Of a DNA stretch of 64,000 nucleotides, positions 34,130 through 46,916 are shown piece after piece; positions within the stretch are counted from its first letter, which is position 1, and the number at the start of each line of letters is the position of its first letter. Made by a program: the position numbers and the translations under genes. The stretch spans positions 10,623,916 to 10,687,915 of the forward strand of contig JAQFVV010006220.1 of assembly GCA_028023455.1 (NCBI GenBank), written 5' to 3'. The notes under the pieces are model-generated. The model was not told the origin of the DNA. It ran no database searches and saw only the letters and a list, made by a program, of their open reading frames with translations. Source of the DNA: Epiperipatus broadwayi. Taxonomy: Eukaryota; Onychophora; Udeonychophora; Euonychophora; Peripatidae.

Positions 34130-37100
34130 AATTTCAAAATCTGATCATGTATCAAGCTAAATAAGTTATAGCAAAAACAATTATTAGTTGTTCGTTTTGA
34201 TGAATAAAGTTTACTAGGTGTAATCTCTTTGACCATTTTGTCATATTTCTTCTATGTCCTAAGAATTATTTATAAACCACCAATGTATAATTTTCTAAAA
34301 GATTATTGCAATTAATTGAATCAGTATATATAACAGATGATTCCTAAATGAATAAAACATTAAATATACTCATTTAGAGCATTGAGATCCATATGTAACC
34401 TTTCTTGAAATATAATAAGGTCATCTAATCATGTTTCTAATAGAAGCAACCATTCTTTTACAACTTCAGAGCTGGAAAGAAAAAAAAGACATTTTCTTGA
34501 AAAATAATAACAATTTGTATATATATGTACATAATATTAGAAATGACTTAATGTACTATGCATATATCACTTAAAAAGTATAATAAATAAGTAGGTTAAA
34601 GAATCCTTAATTATTTTCCTGCAGGTCAAAGATATCTACAACAATCTCATAAAAAATAATGTAAAAAAAAAAAAAAACATTATTTACCAAATTTACAAAA
34701 AATAAAGTGTTCTGAATTCAGATTGTTTTTCATTTTTGTTTTACCTTCTAATTGAGAGTAGCTATATACTCATTTAATGGATGATTAGCTCTTTGATTGT
34801 GGGGTATCTAACCTTTTAGAATCTGAAATTTTTTTTTTAGTTTTACCTGACCTGAAATCACAGGAAAAAATAGTCACATAAACTATCAGATAAATTAAAA
34901 CATCCCTTTATAATAAAAAATAATGTATAAATAAGCATGTCTTGAGTGTATTTGCATAAAATAAATAAACTAGAAATCTGATATAAAGGAAAACAAAAAT
35001 TGGTATCCTTATGGACAAATTGTAAAGATCTGTTAATCATTAGAAATGCAGAAATGCCTGGAAGAAGGAAGATAATGAGTTAGTAATATTAAAAAGGTCA
35101 AACAATTTTTCTTTAAAAAATTATTAAAAAAATGGTAATAATATAAAAAGTAGTATTATCAATCATGAATCAAGATTTCACAAGTTAATGTAATCTAATC
35201 ATGTAAGGAGAAAATCTCTACATTATGCAAAAAAATCATAATATATTTAAAATGGATTAAAATTTATTTAAATAAAGTCTTTATAATATTTTTACAAATT
35301 TGAGATGTTATAATAAATTACATTAAAAGAAAGTATGGCAAGGAATACAGATTAGCTAGATATTGGTTACTTGTAATCTGTTTTTTGAATAGTCAACTAA
35401 CATACATATATAATTATTCATAAAATAATAAATCCAAAATTAAAAAAGGATGAAGATAAATCTTAGATTCAAGGCCATAAGAGTTGGTAAAGAGTTTAAA
35501 TTATAAGGTGCTATTTTTTATGTTAATTTTATTAAATAATGTCAATTATTTATGGAAGATTCGGGGAAAAGGAAATCTTTGAAAAAAAAATGTTGCATAA
35601 TACCAATTAATAAAATTTAAACATTGTAAAAATGAAACTAAAATGAGGTAATTTACTATATACAGATTATAATCTTATTTTTGTTTTATGGTCAATGTTT
35701 TGACACTCATCTGACTAATACAAATTAAATCAGATCTTTACTCTTTGGCTTTACCTTCAGTTTTTTTTATCAAAAAAAAGTTAATTTATTTTCTAGTTAT
35801 TTTTATTACTAAAAGTAAAAATAATAACTTAAGCCTGCAATAACAAGAAACAAATATTGTAATTTCTTAGATGTCTATAGTATATTAAACAAAACATTTA
35901 ATTTTATAATGACAATTTAACATTTTCTTATTTACTATGTTTTAAGCTTCTCCAAAAAATTATAATAACAAAAATTTTACTTATTTTAACATATCTCAGA
36001 AATATAGGTCAGTATTCTATCTGTATGGGATCTTTTCACACCAATTATAAGAGTAAGGGACATATTCAATTATTAAATATTTTCTTTAATGTATAGGATA
36101 AGCTTATGTTAATGAAAAAAAGTCATGTTTATTATTTCAAAGAAAAAAAGTTATGTGAAAAAATTTTAGATATAAAAATAATCTCAAAATCTGCATTTTG
36201 AAAGTTTTCAGAAAATATTAAATAGATTATAAAGCAGCTCAAAGACAAGTTGTTAGATAACTGTGTAATAATAATATTTGATTATCATTAATTGTAGTTT
36301 ATCTATTCTAATTAATATAAAGTGGCATCTCTAATATCATCACTGGTAGTAATGTGCCATTTTCTTAACAAATTATTTAAAGGTATCTGTAAAGATATCT
36401 AGCTGTAGTTTTGAATTTTTTTTTTTTTTTTGATTTCTTGTTAGTTACTGATCAGTGTGATTGAAAGTAGTGACCTGCCTGTTTATATATCAGATTTATA
36501 CATAAGAGAATTAATCTGCCAGGCTAATGACAGAGTTTGAAATCCAGTAGAGTAATATATATATATTTTAAATTCCTGTCACACTTAAGATTTTTTTTTT
36601 CAGGTGGTTTACCCATAACCAACTCAGATAACCAAGATTTAAAAAAAACATTCAAACACTCACTATTTGATATTTAGCAAGCCTAGAGAATTATGTCATC
36701 TTGATAACTATAAGTAGAGAGGCCATTCCAGACGTTTTTACTTTGCAATGATCAAGTATTATTGCTTGGTCATAATATAGTTATTACATTTTAAATATTT
36801 ATTTAAAAATTCTGTAATCTATCTTCGTCATAAAACATTTGTAAATTAGTAAGAAATCAATTCTAAAATAGTGAATGAAGATTTATAAATTAATAATAAA
36901 CTTATAAAAATGAAATTTTTTTTTATAAATATGTATATTTAATTTTATCAAATCTTTTCTAATAGAAATATAGTATGAAGCTTAAAAGGCAAACAGTTTC
37001 CACTTCCATCCTCTATAGAAAAACAATGAGTCAAGACATTATTCACCAGTTTACCAACTGTTAGATGATGATTACAGTTTTCCCATTCTTGTTTAATTAG

Positions 37101-37940
37101 CCCTCTAGTTTCGAATAGTTAAATAACTAACTGTTTTATATATACGCAAGCAGCATATTGCCTCGCAGTGTAAAAATCTGCAGAGAAATTTGCAAAAAAA
37201 AAAAAAAATCATTCATTTTTTACTTTTACAGATGCAGGCAGATAATATTAAGATTATTAGTGTTTTCGTCTAAAGAATTAAAAAAAATGTTGTAATACAA
37301 ATATTCCATTTTTAAAAAATTAAATGAACAAATGATGCATTTTAATTTACTAAATTGTTTTCCTTGAATTTTATACAATTGTAAGCTTCGTAGGTTTTTA
37401 TCCCCTTAGCAATACAAGGAAGCCATCTATTGATATAGTTATGAATTAAAATATGAGTTAGCATAAGTCATATTATTCAAACTTAAAATAATGTTTGGAA
37501 TTACCAAACTTACTTTTATAAAATATACAAATATATGTTATTGTTGTTTTCAAAAATACAATTAACATAATAAGATATAAATTTAAAAGGCATAAAGATA
37601 CAAGTTGCATATGAAGCAATTAAAGTTGCTTATTTTTAGAAGTAAATACAATTAATATTTTAACATAGAGTATTTAGTCACATGTGTAACTTGAAATAAA
37701 TATAAAAGTAATATTTAAAAAAATCTGATTGATTTAAGTTAATTTTTTTTATACTTTTATTTATTTTGAATATTTAATTTATTATAATAGGCCATTTATA
37801 TATAATGTGTATATTATACAGCTTTGAAGAAATGGTTAATAAAAATTGTCAGCTATTTTTTAGTGTGGAATAATAAATTATGGCTTTTGCATTATGTAAA
37901 GAGTGCAGAAAAATGTGTTATTGATTATTTTGAAAATAAT
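34130..37940. other. AT-rich non-coding DNA, possibly intronic
   Basis: If the minus-strand frame at 33675 is a terminal exon, this would be its upstream intron, but no second exon was recognised. Contains poly(T) near 36418-36431, TA repeats and a weak box-B-like sequence near 36535. Confidence 0.45.
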
Positions 37941-37946
37941 AAGTAA

Positions 37947-38060
37947 TTATCAGAATTATGAGCTTATCCCAAGTTAAACTTTTTTAAATGCTAACCCATA
38001 TAAGTTAATCCAGGAGTAGAAAATAATTTTCTTTTTTCTCTTTTTTTCTATTTCAGTATA
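37947..38060 (+). repeat. Direct repeat flanking SINE copy 3 (left copy)
   Basis: agaattatgagcttatccc, the aatgctaacccatataagtt block and the following T/C-rich stretch recur in altered form at 38408-38510, about 455 bases further on. Confidence 0.55.
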
Positions 38061-38131
38061 AATATTTTTTATGCATGAAGAGCCATTCTCCTTCCTTTTA
38101 TGATTTGGTTAATTTCTCAGGAAGTTAATAA

Positions 38132-38222
38132 AGAAAGTCAAAGCATTCGTTGGGAAGCGAACTTGTGAACCCGAGACAACTGCTTGTAAGACAGCTGTGC
38201 TGACCACTCGGCCACCAATGCT
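38132..38222 (-). mobile_element. Short tRNA-derived SINE, copy 3
   Basis: Minus-strand AGCATTGG, GGCCGAGTGGTCAGC (near-perfect Leu/Ser-type box A), CTTACAA anticodon loop and TTCGCTTCCC correspond block by block to copies 1 and 2. The 3' end reads GAATGCTTTGACTTTCTTTATT with no poly(A), and I found no target duplication. It is an older copy, or its tail has been lost. Confidence 0.75.
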
Positions 38223-38407
38223 TTTCCCATTCATTACAAAATAACATTTTTTGTACCTTTTTTTTTTCCTTTGATAGGAATTGATTCATGAACTTTTAAT
38301 TCCATAACCACCCAAGATTACTATTATGAGCTAACTGGTTAAGAAATTATATAAAGCTACAATGATATGGCAGACAGTCCTAGATGATGCAAATGTCATA
38401 ATAATGA

Positions 38408-38510
38408 TTAGAATTATGTGCTTGTCCTCAAGTGAACTTGTTTTTTTGATGCTAGGCCATATAAGTTATTCCAGAAGAAAATTTTTTCTCTTTTTATTTT
38501 TCTTGGCAAA
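38408..38510 (+). repeat. Direct repeat flanking SINE copy 3 (right copy)
   Basis: Related to 37947-38060 (agaattatgtgcttgtcc, then gatgctaggccatataagtt and a T/C-rich stretch). The two copies bracket the SINE, which suggests segmental duplication or a larger composite repeat. Confidence 0.55.
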
Positions 38511-38514
38511 TATG

Positions 38515-41330
38515 TTTTAGAATTAAAGAAAATAAAATATGAAAGCAAAAAGTTTAATTAATTTTAAAACACGTTAAAAATATTAAATGCATCATATAGT
38601 TATACTATGCTTGCTCTTGCTATAACTAATTATTTTATCTCATGTTTACGCTCATGTAAATCTTTAAAAAAATATATATACAGTAATATTTATTTTTCGA
38701 ATTCAGGAGGCATCTTAAAAAATGGTTTTTAAATACCAAATGAAAGATATGACTGGGCTGCATCCATAAAAAATGCTTATTATAGCTATTTTCATTGTTA
38801 TGCTATGATCATCATCATACAAAAAATTGATGCAATTTTCCACAGTTCTTCTGTAGCTACAAATAAACCAATTATTATTTAACTTGATGAAATACAATGC
38901 ATATAAATACCAAGTACTGAAACATTTTATTGCTTAACTTTATTTTGTTATATATACAGTGAACTCTTTTTCAGTATCAATTGTCTTTTTTTCCATCACA
39001 AATTCTGTCATAGAAAAATGCTTCCATGATTTTTCTATTTATTTATATATATATATCATTGACAAACCATACATTCAATATTTATTCACATGGATAGATT
39101 TTTAAAATTTGAATTGATATTTTTATTTTATTAAAATAACATTAGTAATAATAAATATATCTTACATCTTTCTTTTAATTTTTATAATTCAGAGATACAT
39201 TAACAGTTTTTGTAACTTTAGAAAGTATTTAATCTCTCCTCTTTCAAACTTCTGAATTCTATAAACTTTAAAAAAAAAAAAAAAAATTTTTTTTGTTTGG
39301 TTACAAGTTTAAAGTCTTTTAAAAAAGTTTTTATTTTGTTTGTAATATTCTAATAAAAATTTAATATTTTCAAAATCAACTGAAACAGTACATTTTATCA
39401 TAAACAAATAAATATCAAATTATTTCTACAATATAAGTAATAATTTGATATAATTTATTTTTAAAAATAATATTAATTTTGATTTTTTAAACTTATTCTA
39501 ATTATTGTATTAAAGTTCTATATATAAAGTGAATTCAACGTATACACACACACACATTTTGCAAATAGTAAAGAATGTTTTGAATTAAAATACTGGAGTT
39601 TCATTAAATAATCATTAAATTGCTTCTTATATTTATAGACATTATTATTTTTATATATCTATCATTTACTTTTTCTAGTTCCTTGAAAAGCATTTGCTTG
39701 AAAGTTCCCTATACACATCTTTATTCTATTTTTGTTTATGGACTTTTTTCACATGACTTTGATTTTGTATTCTTCAGGAACAAATTCAATACTTACTTTT
39801 TATATGAATTGATTTGATCTAACATATTCAATAAATTTGCCTGATTAAAATATCTATTTAATTTTAATTCTTAGAATATTTCTATTTATCTTTCTAAAAA
39901 ATGATTTTTAATTTTAAAAAAAATTGTTTGCATTTCAGATTACTACACATTCTCAAATAAATCTTCAGAGTTGTCTGACTTTTGTTTGAATATATGAGCA
40001 ACAATATGCATTCCTCTTCAACTTTATTATATAAATGAAGCAGCCAGATAAGGGAAATTGTAACAAATAAAATCTAGTTATTATGCATTTGTCCAATTCA
40101 TGAATTAGAGATATATAAAAACCAAATTAAGATTTTAATATAGGTTTTCATATAGTTTATTTGAACACATTCTATTATAATTAAATAGTTCACTAACATT
40201 CTTTTATGTTTTTACTATTTGGATTGTATTTTTTTTTTGCAAATATTTTTTAGAAATATATCTAAAAATAAAGTTAAATATACAGTGAAGCTGTGAACTA
40301 TGCTATATTTTGCTCCACACCTCACATTTAATATATATAACACATAATAGTTCACTTTTGTTGACACATTAGTTAGAATAGAATACTTATTATTTACTAA
40401 ATTATTAAGTGTACAGTACTTTTCAACATGCATATATATATATAACAGATGATTTTTCATATGTGTATATAGACAAAATTTAAAAAAATAATAATATAAT
40501 TAATAAAAAACATTAAGAGGAACATATTTACATATATTTTACTAAGTGTGTGTTCAAACATACATTCACTGAGGCAAGAAGAATAAAAAAAGGAAAACTA
40601 TTATATTTTCATTTTTAGAATAAAGTATATAGCAAAATGTCTGACTTTGTCACTATTAAATATGGTCTCGCAATTTTTTTTTTTTTACAATATATTTTTT
40701 TCTTTTATAGAAATATAATAGATTAGTCTAATTAGCAAGAAATTACAAACTCTTTTATTTTTATATAAATATGTTTCAAAATTTTGCAAAACTTTTACCA
40801 TTACTCCTAAAATATAATTTATTATGCAAACAATGTATAAATTTGGAAAGTATAGTAAAAGAAGAATAAAACGTATGTGCTTTCAATATAAATGGAAGAA
40901 ATTTTATTAATATATATAATTGTGTACAGCACTCAGAGGAAAAAATTATGGCTACTGAAATACCATAAAATTTGCAAATTTTAATGTATTTTTGTTTGTT
41001 TATTTACTTTTTTGTTTATTTGTTTACACTTTTCTTTGGATAGAATAGAAGTCATGAAGTTAGATATAGCATAGTTTGCAGCTCACTGCCTATTGAAAAA
41101 AGATGAATATGATTTTTTATTTATTATTAACACTGTCACTTTGTAATACTCTGATTATTTATCAAGAACATAGGAAGTATGTAATTAGAGAGAGAAAGGT
41201 TTTAACCTTACTCACATGTGCCTTAAATTTTTATATAATAGCCAAACAATGTAGTTTTGACTATATAGGGACCCCTCAAACCTCAACACAAGATAGAAGT
41301 TTATAAAAATAAGAGCAGCCATCTTATTTT
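38515..41330. other. AT-rich non-coding DNA, nothing recognised
   Basis: Homopolymer A/T runs (for example near 39267-39295), a CA microsatellite at about 39544-39556 and TA repeats. The short frames are all compositional. Confidence 0.55.
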
Positions 41331-41335
41331 TAACC

Positions 41336-41713
41336 TCAATTGTTAATTATATAAATCAATCTGAAGAATCTTGATGTGAATGTGAAGATATTACTCTCTT
41401 CACTTTTAAATTCACTATTTCCTTTCACAAATTAACTTATGTGAAATCTTGCTGTTTACAATGAGTTAATATTAAGATCTTTTTTTTTAATGGAAATACA
41501 TACTTCCTATGCCCTTGATAAATATTCAAAATGTTACATTAGTTTTTATATTTCCATTTTTTAAAAAAAGATCTTAATATTAACTCATTGTAAATTGCAA
41601 GATTTCATACAAGTTAATTTGTGAAAGGAAATGGTGGATTTAAAAGCGAAGAGAGTAACATCTTCATGTTCTCAAATCAAGATGATCCATATTGTCCTAT
41701 ATAATTAACAATT
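41336..41713. mobile_element. Fold-back element with ~165-bp arms
   Basis: Left arm 41336-41498 and right arm 41549-41713 are inverted copies around a 50-base loop. The inner 80 bases pair nearly perfectly (for example tttacaatgagttaatatta with its complement near 41575-41595). It encodes nothing. No CTGANGA/GAAA core was noticed in it, unlike the fold-backs at 11229 and 46353. Confidence 0.75.
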
Positions 41714-41714
41714 T

Positions 41715-42575
41715 AGTTTAAAAATAAAATGATTTTAAATAGTATATTCTCAATTGTCAATTATAAAAATGTAAACTTAATATATTTAATAGAATATAGC
41801 AGACATTTGAACTGTTATGTAGGTAAAGGCTATGTTTTATTTCTAAAAAAATTGCTAGTAAGATTTTACTTCTTTTCTATAATAAAAATAAATATTATTA
41901 TTCAATACAATAAATAAATAATCATTTTTATTTTTCTCTCAATTCAAATCAAATATCTTTAAAATGAAGATATATATAATACAATTTGTTTAATATTTCA
42001 TTTACACTTACATTCATTCTTTCATTTATTCTGGGTTTAAACTTCTTATCTAATTAGTACTCTTATAATTATTTTAATCTATTTTAACATTAAATAAATT
42101 AAATATTCCACAAACAAATAATTCACCATTGTTTTCCTTATTTCTAACTTATTCAAATGATTCCTATCTTTGAACTTCAAATGAATTTAATAAAATAAAA
42201 GAACATATGATAGACCTACATGTTAGAATATATAGAAAATTCAATTTCACTGATTTAATATTTCAAATGATTGAATGAAAACCTCTAGTAGAAATATTTA
42301 AAACAGCTGAATGAACAAACAATTAATATTTTGTTTTTTTATTTATTTAAATATTTCCTTTAGTTAATTTGTATATATTCATTGTTTCTATATACATATA
42401 AATGGAACACAATTACTTGTCTATACACCTGCTTACAATTGTTTTAATCAGAGGACTGGTTTTCTTTAGTAAATACAGCCAACTGACTTTTCAAAACTTA
42501 AATATTAAAAAGCACTTGCAAATCTGATAACTTAATAAATTCCTTTAGGTTAATAATCTTTTTTTATTAATCATC
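41715..42575. other. AT-rich non-coding DNA, nothing recognised
   Basis: No gene or element ends that I can support. Confidence 0.55.
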
Positions 42576-42579
42576 TGCT

Positions 42580-44101
42580 GACCACTTATATATTAGACCT
42601 GCTATGCCCTTCCATATTTGTATCAATTTGCTAATAACTTTCTGATCTTGTGATGTGTCCAAATAATGTGTACACTTGCATCTTGTACAAACTTAAAATG
42701 ATAAAATTCATTAAAACGGATCATATGTACATGATATTTTTGCAAGATTTACAAAGTTATCGGTAGTTTGAATATGTATGTGAAAAGGCGTAGCAGTTCT
42801 AATATATAACACTAATTGTACCAGACTAAATCTAACAATACTAAAAATATTAATTTCTAACAATATTAAAAATATGAATTTCATACAAAAATAAATCTCA
42901 AAAAGTACATTTTTAACAATGCTAAAAATATGAATTTCACACAAAAATAAATCAAAGTTTTATACAATTCCCAAATGTCACTTTAAATAAGAACAAAACA
43001 ATCACTAAATTATGAAACTCTTAAAATATACATATATGGTAATTATAGTGTAATATATAATAGGAATTGTCTCAATGAAACAATCAATTTGTCTGTTCAA
43101 CTTTATTTTAAGTGGATAAATTTTGTTTCAAATTGGAAACTAAAAGTAAAATTTTTTATTTTTCCCAAAATGGAGACTACATAACAAGTGATTGTGCAAT
43201 ATAATGCTTGCACAGGATCTTCATCAGAAATGTTAGTAAGTAGTAAATGTATTTTTTTCAAAAACAGAAAAAAAAAAATTTAAGTTACTACACTTTCATT
43301 ATTTCTTCAATGTGATGGACTAATTAATTTTTTTGATATCATCCAGTATGATTCACATAAAAATGATCGGTAATGGGCAGCTCATAATTCAGTAGTTTTA
43401 TAGGCTTTCCAGCAGTCTGAATAAATTGTTGATTCCTCTTTCACATTTTGTTTGGTGGCTTCTAACAGAGTTGCCACTGTTCTACCATGAATTCTCATGA
43501 TGAAACACATCAATCTACCAGCACAAGCCATCAAATATCCATTGTTCTGGAAGAATTCATCTGGTTTTTTTTTCTTTTTGTGCAAAAGGCTCTCATCAAT
43601 TTCAGTGATTTTATTAGAGTCTCCAATTTTACATTTTTCTCTGCTAAACCAAGCTGTTTTGCCCCATTTTATGGATGTTAATTTACGAGCCCAGCTGTAA
43701 ATAAATTGGCTCACTGTTAAAAATGGAATTCTGGAACCCTTCAACCACGTTCCCTTACAAATGCCTATTTTATTATGATATTCTTGAATGTTACAACACC
43801 ATTGCTTATACAAAGTGTGGATATACTCAACTGCATTGATCTCATTTTGTACTGTTTAAAAAAAAAAAAAAAATGTAGTATTAATCAGAAAATTGGAAAA
43901 AATAAATCAGCACTGAAGTAAAAAACATTTTGAGAAAAACTTGTCTGAACAAAATCTGGACAATAAATGAAAGTGTAAATTTATCATGTTATTGAATGAG
44001 ATAGGAGAGTTTATTTGACATGATCACAAGGTGAGACATTTATCATAAATGTGAAAAGGCATATAATCTCATCTACATTGCAGGACTAATACATAAGTAC
44101 C
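42580..44101 (-). mobile_element. Merlin-type DNA transposon, copy B (decayed)
   Basis: The right end, read inward, gives ggtacttatgtattagtcct and then a tatgccttttcacat block, matching the copy A termini. The left end (accacttatatattagacct) is the same repeat with a short deletion. The interior parallels copy A but is longer because it keeps about 150 bp of transposase and has an internal duplication near 42840-42955 (aaaatatgaatttcayacaa repeated). No clear target duplication remains. The transposase lies on the minus strand. Confidence 0.75.
43382..43813 (-). pseudogene. Merlin (ISXO2/IS1595-like DDE) transposase, partial
   Basis: A 143-codon open segment shows the ISXO2-like catalytic core. 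TEIDESLLHKKKKK carries the first aspartate at residue 73. GYLMACAGRLMCFIMRIHGR and VATLLEATKQNV follow as the core strands. STIYSDCWKAYKT carries the second aspartate at residue 133. The reading continues in another frame below 43382 (HFYVNHTG, then HIEE), where the final glutamate would lie, so a frameshift or stop separates the third catalytic residue. The enzyme would cut at the terminal inverted repeats and paste the element with 8-9-bp duplications. It is probably inactive: the frame starts inside the protein and the C-terminus is broken. Copy A is shorter still. Confidence 0.75.
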
Positions 44102-44104
44102 AAA

Positions 44105-44785
44105 AAAATTTAACTATTTTCTATCAAACTTTACAAAAAGTAATAATTAATGAATTAATTATATAAAAAAAATCCAACAACATATGCACAATATATATAT
44201 GCTATGCAAAAATTTTTACAAAAATCATATATACAAAAAATTATTGTGCATTTGTATTTCATTTCAAATACAAGAAAAATACAGTATTGGTTAACTTATT
44301 AAATAATAATAATTATGGGATAAAAAATAGACATTAGAAAACTAGGTAATTCAAGAATGTAATAGTGTTATGTTTCATGTTCATATCAATAAAGTCTTAA
44401 ATTTACGAATATAAAAAAAACTTTCTATTTTCTCTTTCTGTAATGAAGAAAAAAATTGTTCTGTAATATGACCACTCTTAAATCATCAATTGAGTGATTT
44501 AGTAAATTAAAGCATTTAGAAACTGGTCAATGTTCATATTTATGTAAAATGCCAAATCTATGATTAGTTATTCTAATGTATATGAAAACATAAATCACAC
44601 ATACATAAAATTGAGATAATATGGAAATACACAAGATAGAAGATAATAGACCAATTGCAATAAAATATAATAACTAAAACATTAATCCAATAATTATATT
44701 ACAAGAAGTAAACAACCAATATTACAATCAGCGAGAATAGTAAAGTGTAACATTCCTTTAAAATATGTAAGTGTATGTGCATAAA
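44105..44785. other. AT-rich non-coding DNA, nothing recognised
   Basis: Background sequence between Merlin copy B and the poly(A)-ended retroposed sequence. Confidence 0.55.
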
Positions 44786-44790
44786 ATCTT

Positions 44791-45590
44791 TTTTTTTTTT
44801 TCAAATATTTATTAAACACATACAATGTTTACAGTGACAATTATGTATACATGGTAAATTAAAAGAAAAGCTAGAATTACAAACATAAAGAAGAATTACA
44901 TGAGTATAAATAAATATAAGATAGTATTATTCTGGGCAAGAGGTAACCCTGAATACCTGGTCTACTGTTAACACACAAGTAGGCCAATTAAGCTCACCCA
45001 ACTCGACAAATTGCCTCACACTATCAAGAGTCACTTAGTCAATCTAGAGTTTAGTCAGATCACCATTGGAAAAATCACTACAACTATGAAGGCTTAGGTA
45101 CTTATGCTAAATCTGATGTGTTCAGTTAAATATTATCCATTTTGATAACATAAGGATCTGAACTTCTGATTATTAACAAAACCACTTTCAGCAATATCTT
45201 AGACAAAAGAAACAAAGCATTTTACCAGCAATCATCCTTACAATGCAATCAGAGTCCATGTTTCCTCGAATAATACTTTTGGAGCTAGGAGCATACTCAC
45301 GGTTTTTAAATTTTATAAGTTTATTCAGAAAGACTTTTCCCTCATGAATTGCACCAGGATTAAAAACTATTTTACAATGAATAGACCAGAATGCATAGTT
45401 GATAAATAATGACAACCTAATAGTAGGGATGGATCTTGTCTTAATACTGTCCTTAAGAGAGATAACAAGGTAAAAATTCACTTTAAGGTTATCAGCAATA
45501 ATCCTTCTAGATCTCCAGAGTCCATGGCATGAGTAGTCAATTGGAAAGATTATAAGTGAAAAATTAAATGAATTTATTTACTGAATATTG
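44791..45590 (-). pseudogene. Retroposed sequence with poly(A), unrecognised protein
   Basis: On the minus strand the segment ends in A13 (plus T tract about 44790-44802), with AATAAA 7 bases before it (plus 44809-44814), like a reverse-transcribed mRNA. From about 45582 to 45188 one frame is open for about 130 codons and looks protein-like (SRRIIADNLKVNFYLVI; SIHCKIVFNPGAIHEGK; SIIRGNMDSDCIVRMIAGK). A second in-line segment near 44930-45035 reads VRQFVELGELNWPTC and ends in a stop about 130 bases before the poly(A). The composition is less AT-rich than its flanks. I do not recognise the family; it could be a processed pseudogene or the 3' part of a non-LTR element. Confidence 0.45.
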
Positions 45591-45599
45591 CTAGTCAAC

Positions 45600-46340
45600 T
45601 GATAAATTATTTATTAGATAAATTTATTAATCAAAATCCCGACAACTTAAAAATTTCATAAAAATTCAATTACTATTGTTTACTATCTTAATGTTAAGGG
45701 TTATTTATTTGTAAAATAAACAATTGTATATTTTATTAGGATTGAATATTGTAAAATAGGGTATAATATTAAAAAATGTAATAGTTAATTTAGTCTTGAA
45801 AATTGTCACTTCAGACTCTCTAGATGCTCAAACTTGTCTGCTTCCAATGGTTATCCTAGCAACAAAACAAATTTTTCCCATACAAACTTGAACAATGAAG
45901 AACTTTGGGTAATTTTAGATGATATCACAGACCACATGATTGCAAGTTGTAAATATAATCTCTTGTTATTACTAAATTACAGTGCACAAAGAACCCTGCC
46001 AGGTTTAAATTTAAAATAGCGATTTTATTAGCCTTCTTTAATATGAAGGAGCAGAGAAACCTGCTAAGCATTATGACAGTAATAATAATTATCACTGAAT
46101 ATTATTCAAAAGAAAACAAAATCTTAATATTTTAAGTCATTAATTGAATTTCAGAATCACTTATGAGATGTTACTACATATAATAATAATACTTCAATAA
46201 TCATTTGTATCTTCTTTAAAACTGGATTAACTTATTAGAAATAATATTGGCTACATCTCCCTACAGACTTTTTGAATGTTGTAAATCTCATTAATTTATG
46301 GATTAACTTATTGCAATTAGGCATATAAAATCGCAATGAA
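45600..46340. other. Non-coding DNA, nothing recognised
   Basis: A 61-codon plus-strand frame at 45834-46019 has balanced composition but no motif or splice context, and is not called. Confidence 0.5.
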
Positions 46341-46343
46341 GGT

Positions 46344-46352
46344 TATTTAAAC
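46344..46352 (+). repeat. 9-bp flanking direct repeat (left) of fold-back copy 1
   Basis: tatttaaac recurs at 46908-46916, bracketing the fold-back as a putative target duplication. Confidence 0.5.
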
Positions 46353-46907
46353 ATCACATGATCACCATTTCTTATGCTTGCTCATAACTGTTATTAAAAC
46401 AGGCAAAATCTCTTCATATAGTACTGCCATTCAGTGCAAGTCAGAATAATCAATGGATGCCAGAAGGCTTGTGCATAGATCTAAGTGCAGTGCTCTCATA
46501 TCCAAGGCTTCTCACTGAAGAAAGCCACAAGCTAGAAACTAGTCTGGAGATATTCAATTAGGCACTAGATGGGGATTTTATGCACAAGCCTTCTGCATCC
46601 ATTGATTACATTGGCTTGTCCTGAGTGGCACTACTGTATGGAGAGTTTTGCCTGTTTTAATAACAATTATGAGCAAGCCTAAGAAATGGTGATCGTGTGA
46701 TGTTTAGTGGTTTTAATACTAATCCTGCCTAGTAGGATAGTGGTGGCTATAGTTATTAAAGAACCAAAGGCATTAAAATGTATGGGTACTCAACTGAGTT
46801 CAGACCTATATGACTATATAAGCTAATGAGCTTGGATATCCATTGATTACTCTGGCTTGCACTGAGTGGCACTACTGTACGTAGAGTTTTGCCTGTTTTA
46901 ATAAAAC
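46353..46907. mobile_element. Ribozyme-like fold-back element, copy 1
   Basis: The left end begins atcacatgatcacc. The block ggcaaaatctc...gcttgtgcat (46401-46470) returns inverted at about 46580-46660, giving arms of about 120 bp. The centre holds the CTGAAGA/GAAAC core. To the right (46701-46840) follows sequence that copy 2 carries in its loop and, inverted, in its arms, and the right terminus ends in gagttttgcctgtttta. It encodes no protein. The flanking repeat is 9 bp here but about 16 bp for copy 2; variable duplications fit retroposition better than a DNA transposase. Confidence 0.65.
46500..46560 (+). ncRNA. Hammerhead-ribozyme-like core in fold-back copy 1
   Basis: In order: CTGAAGA (46515-46521); AGC/GCT closing a CACAA... 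loop (46523-46525 with 46531-46533); GAAA (46535-46538); then C, TA, G, U, C, giving a minimal stem III (A46538-T46543, C46539-G46542) and a predicted cleavage after C46544. The flanks allow only a short proximal stem I (TCA/TGG). This is the layout of type I hammerheads with a short stem III found in Penelope-like elements and retrozymes. There is an A·A mismatch at the base of stem II, so activity is uncertain. Confidence 0.4.
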
Positions 46908-46916
46908 TATTTAAAC
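46908..46916 (+). repeat. 9-bp flanking direct repeat (right) of fold-back copy 1
   Basis: Exact copy of 46344-46352. Confidence 0.5.

Noticed and set aside
43487-43700. Plus-strand frames over Merlin copy B
   Set aside because: Antisense of the transposase.
45834-46019. 61-codon frame as an exon
   Set aside because: Balanced composition but too short, no motif, no splice-site pair that I can support.
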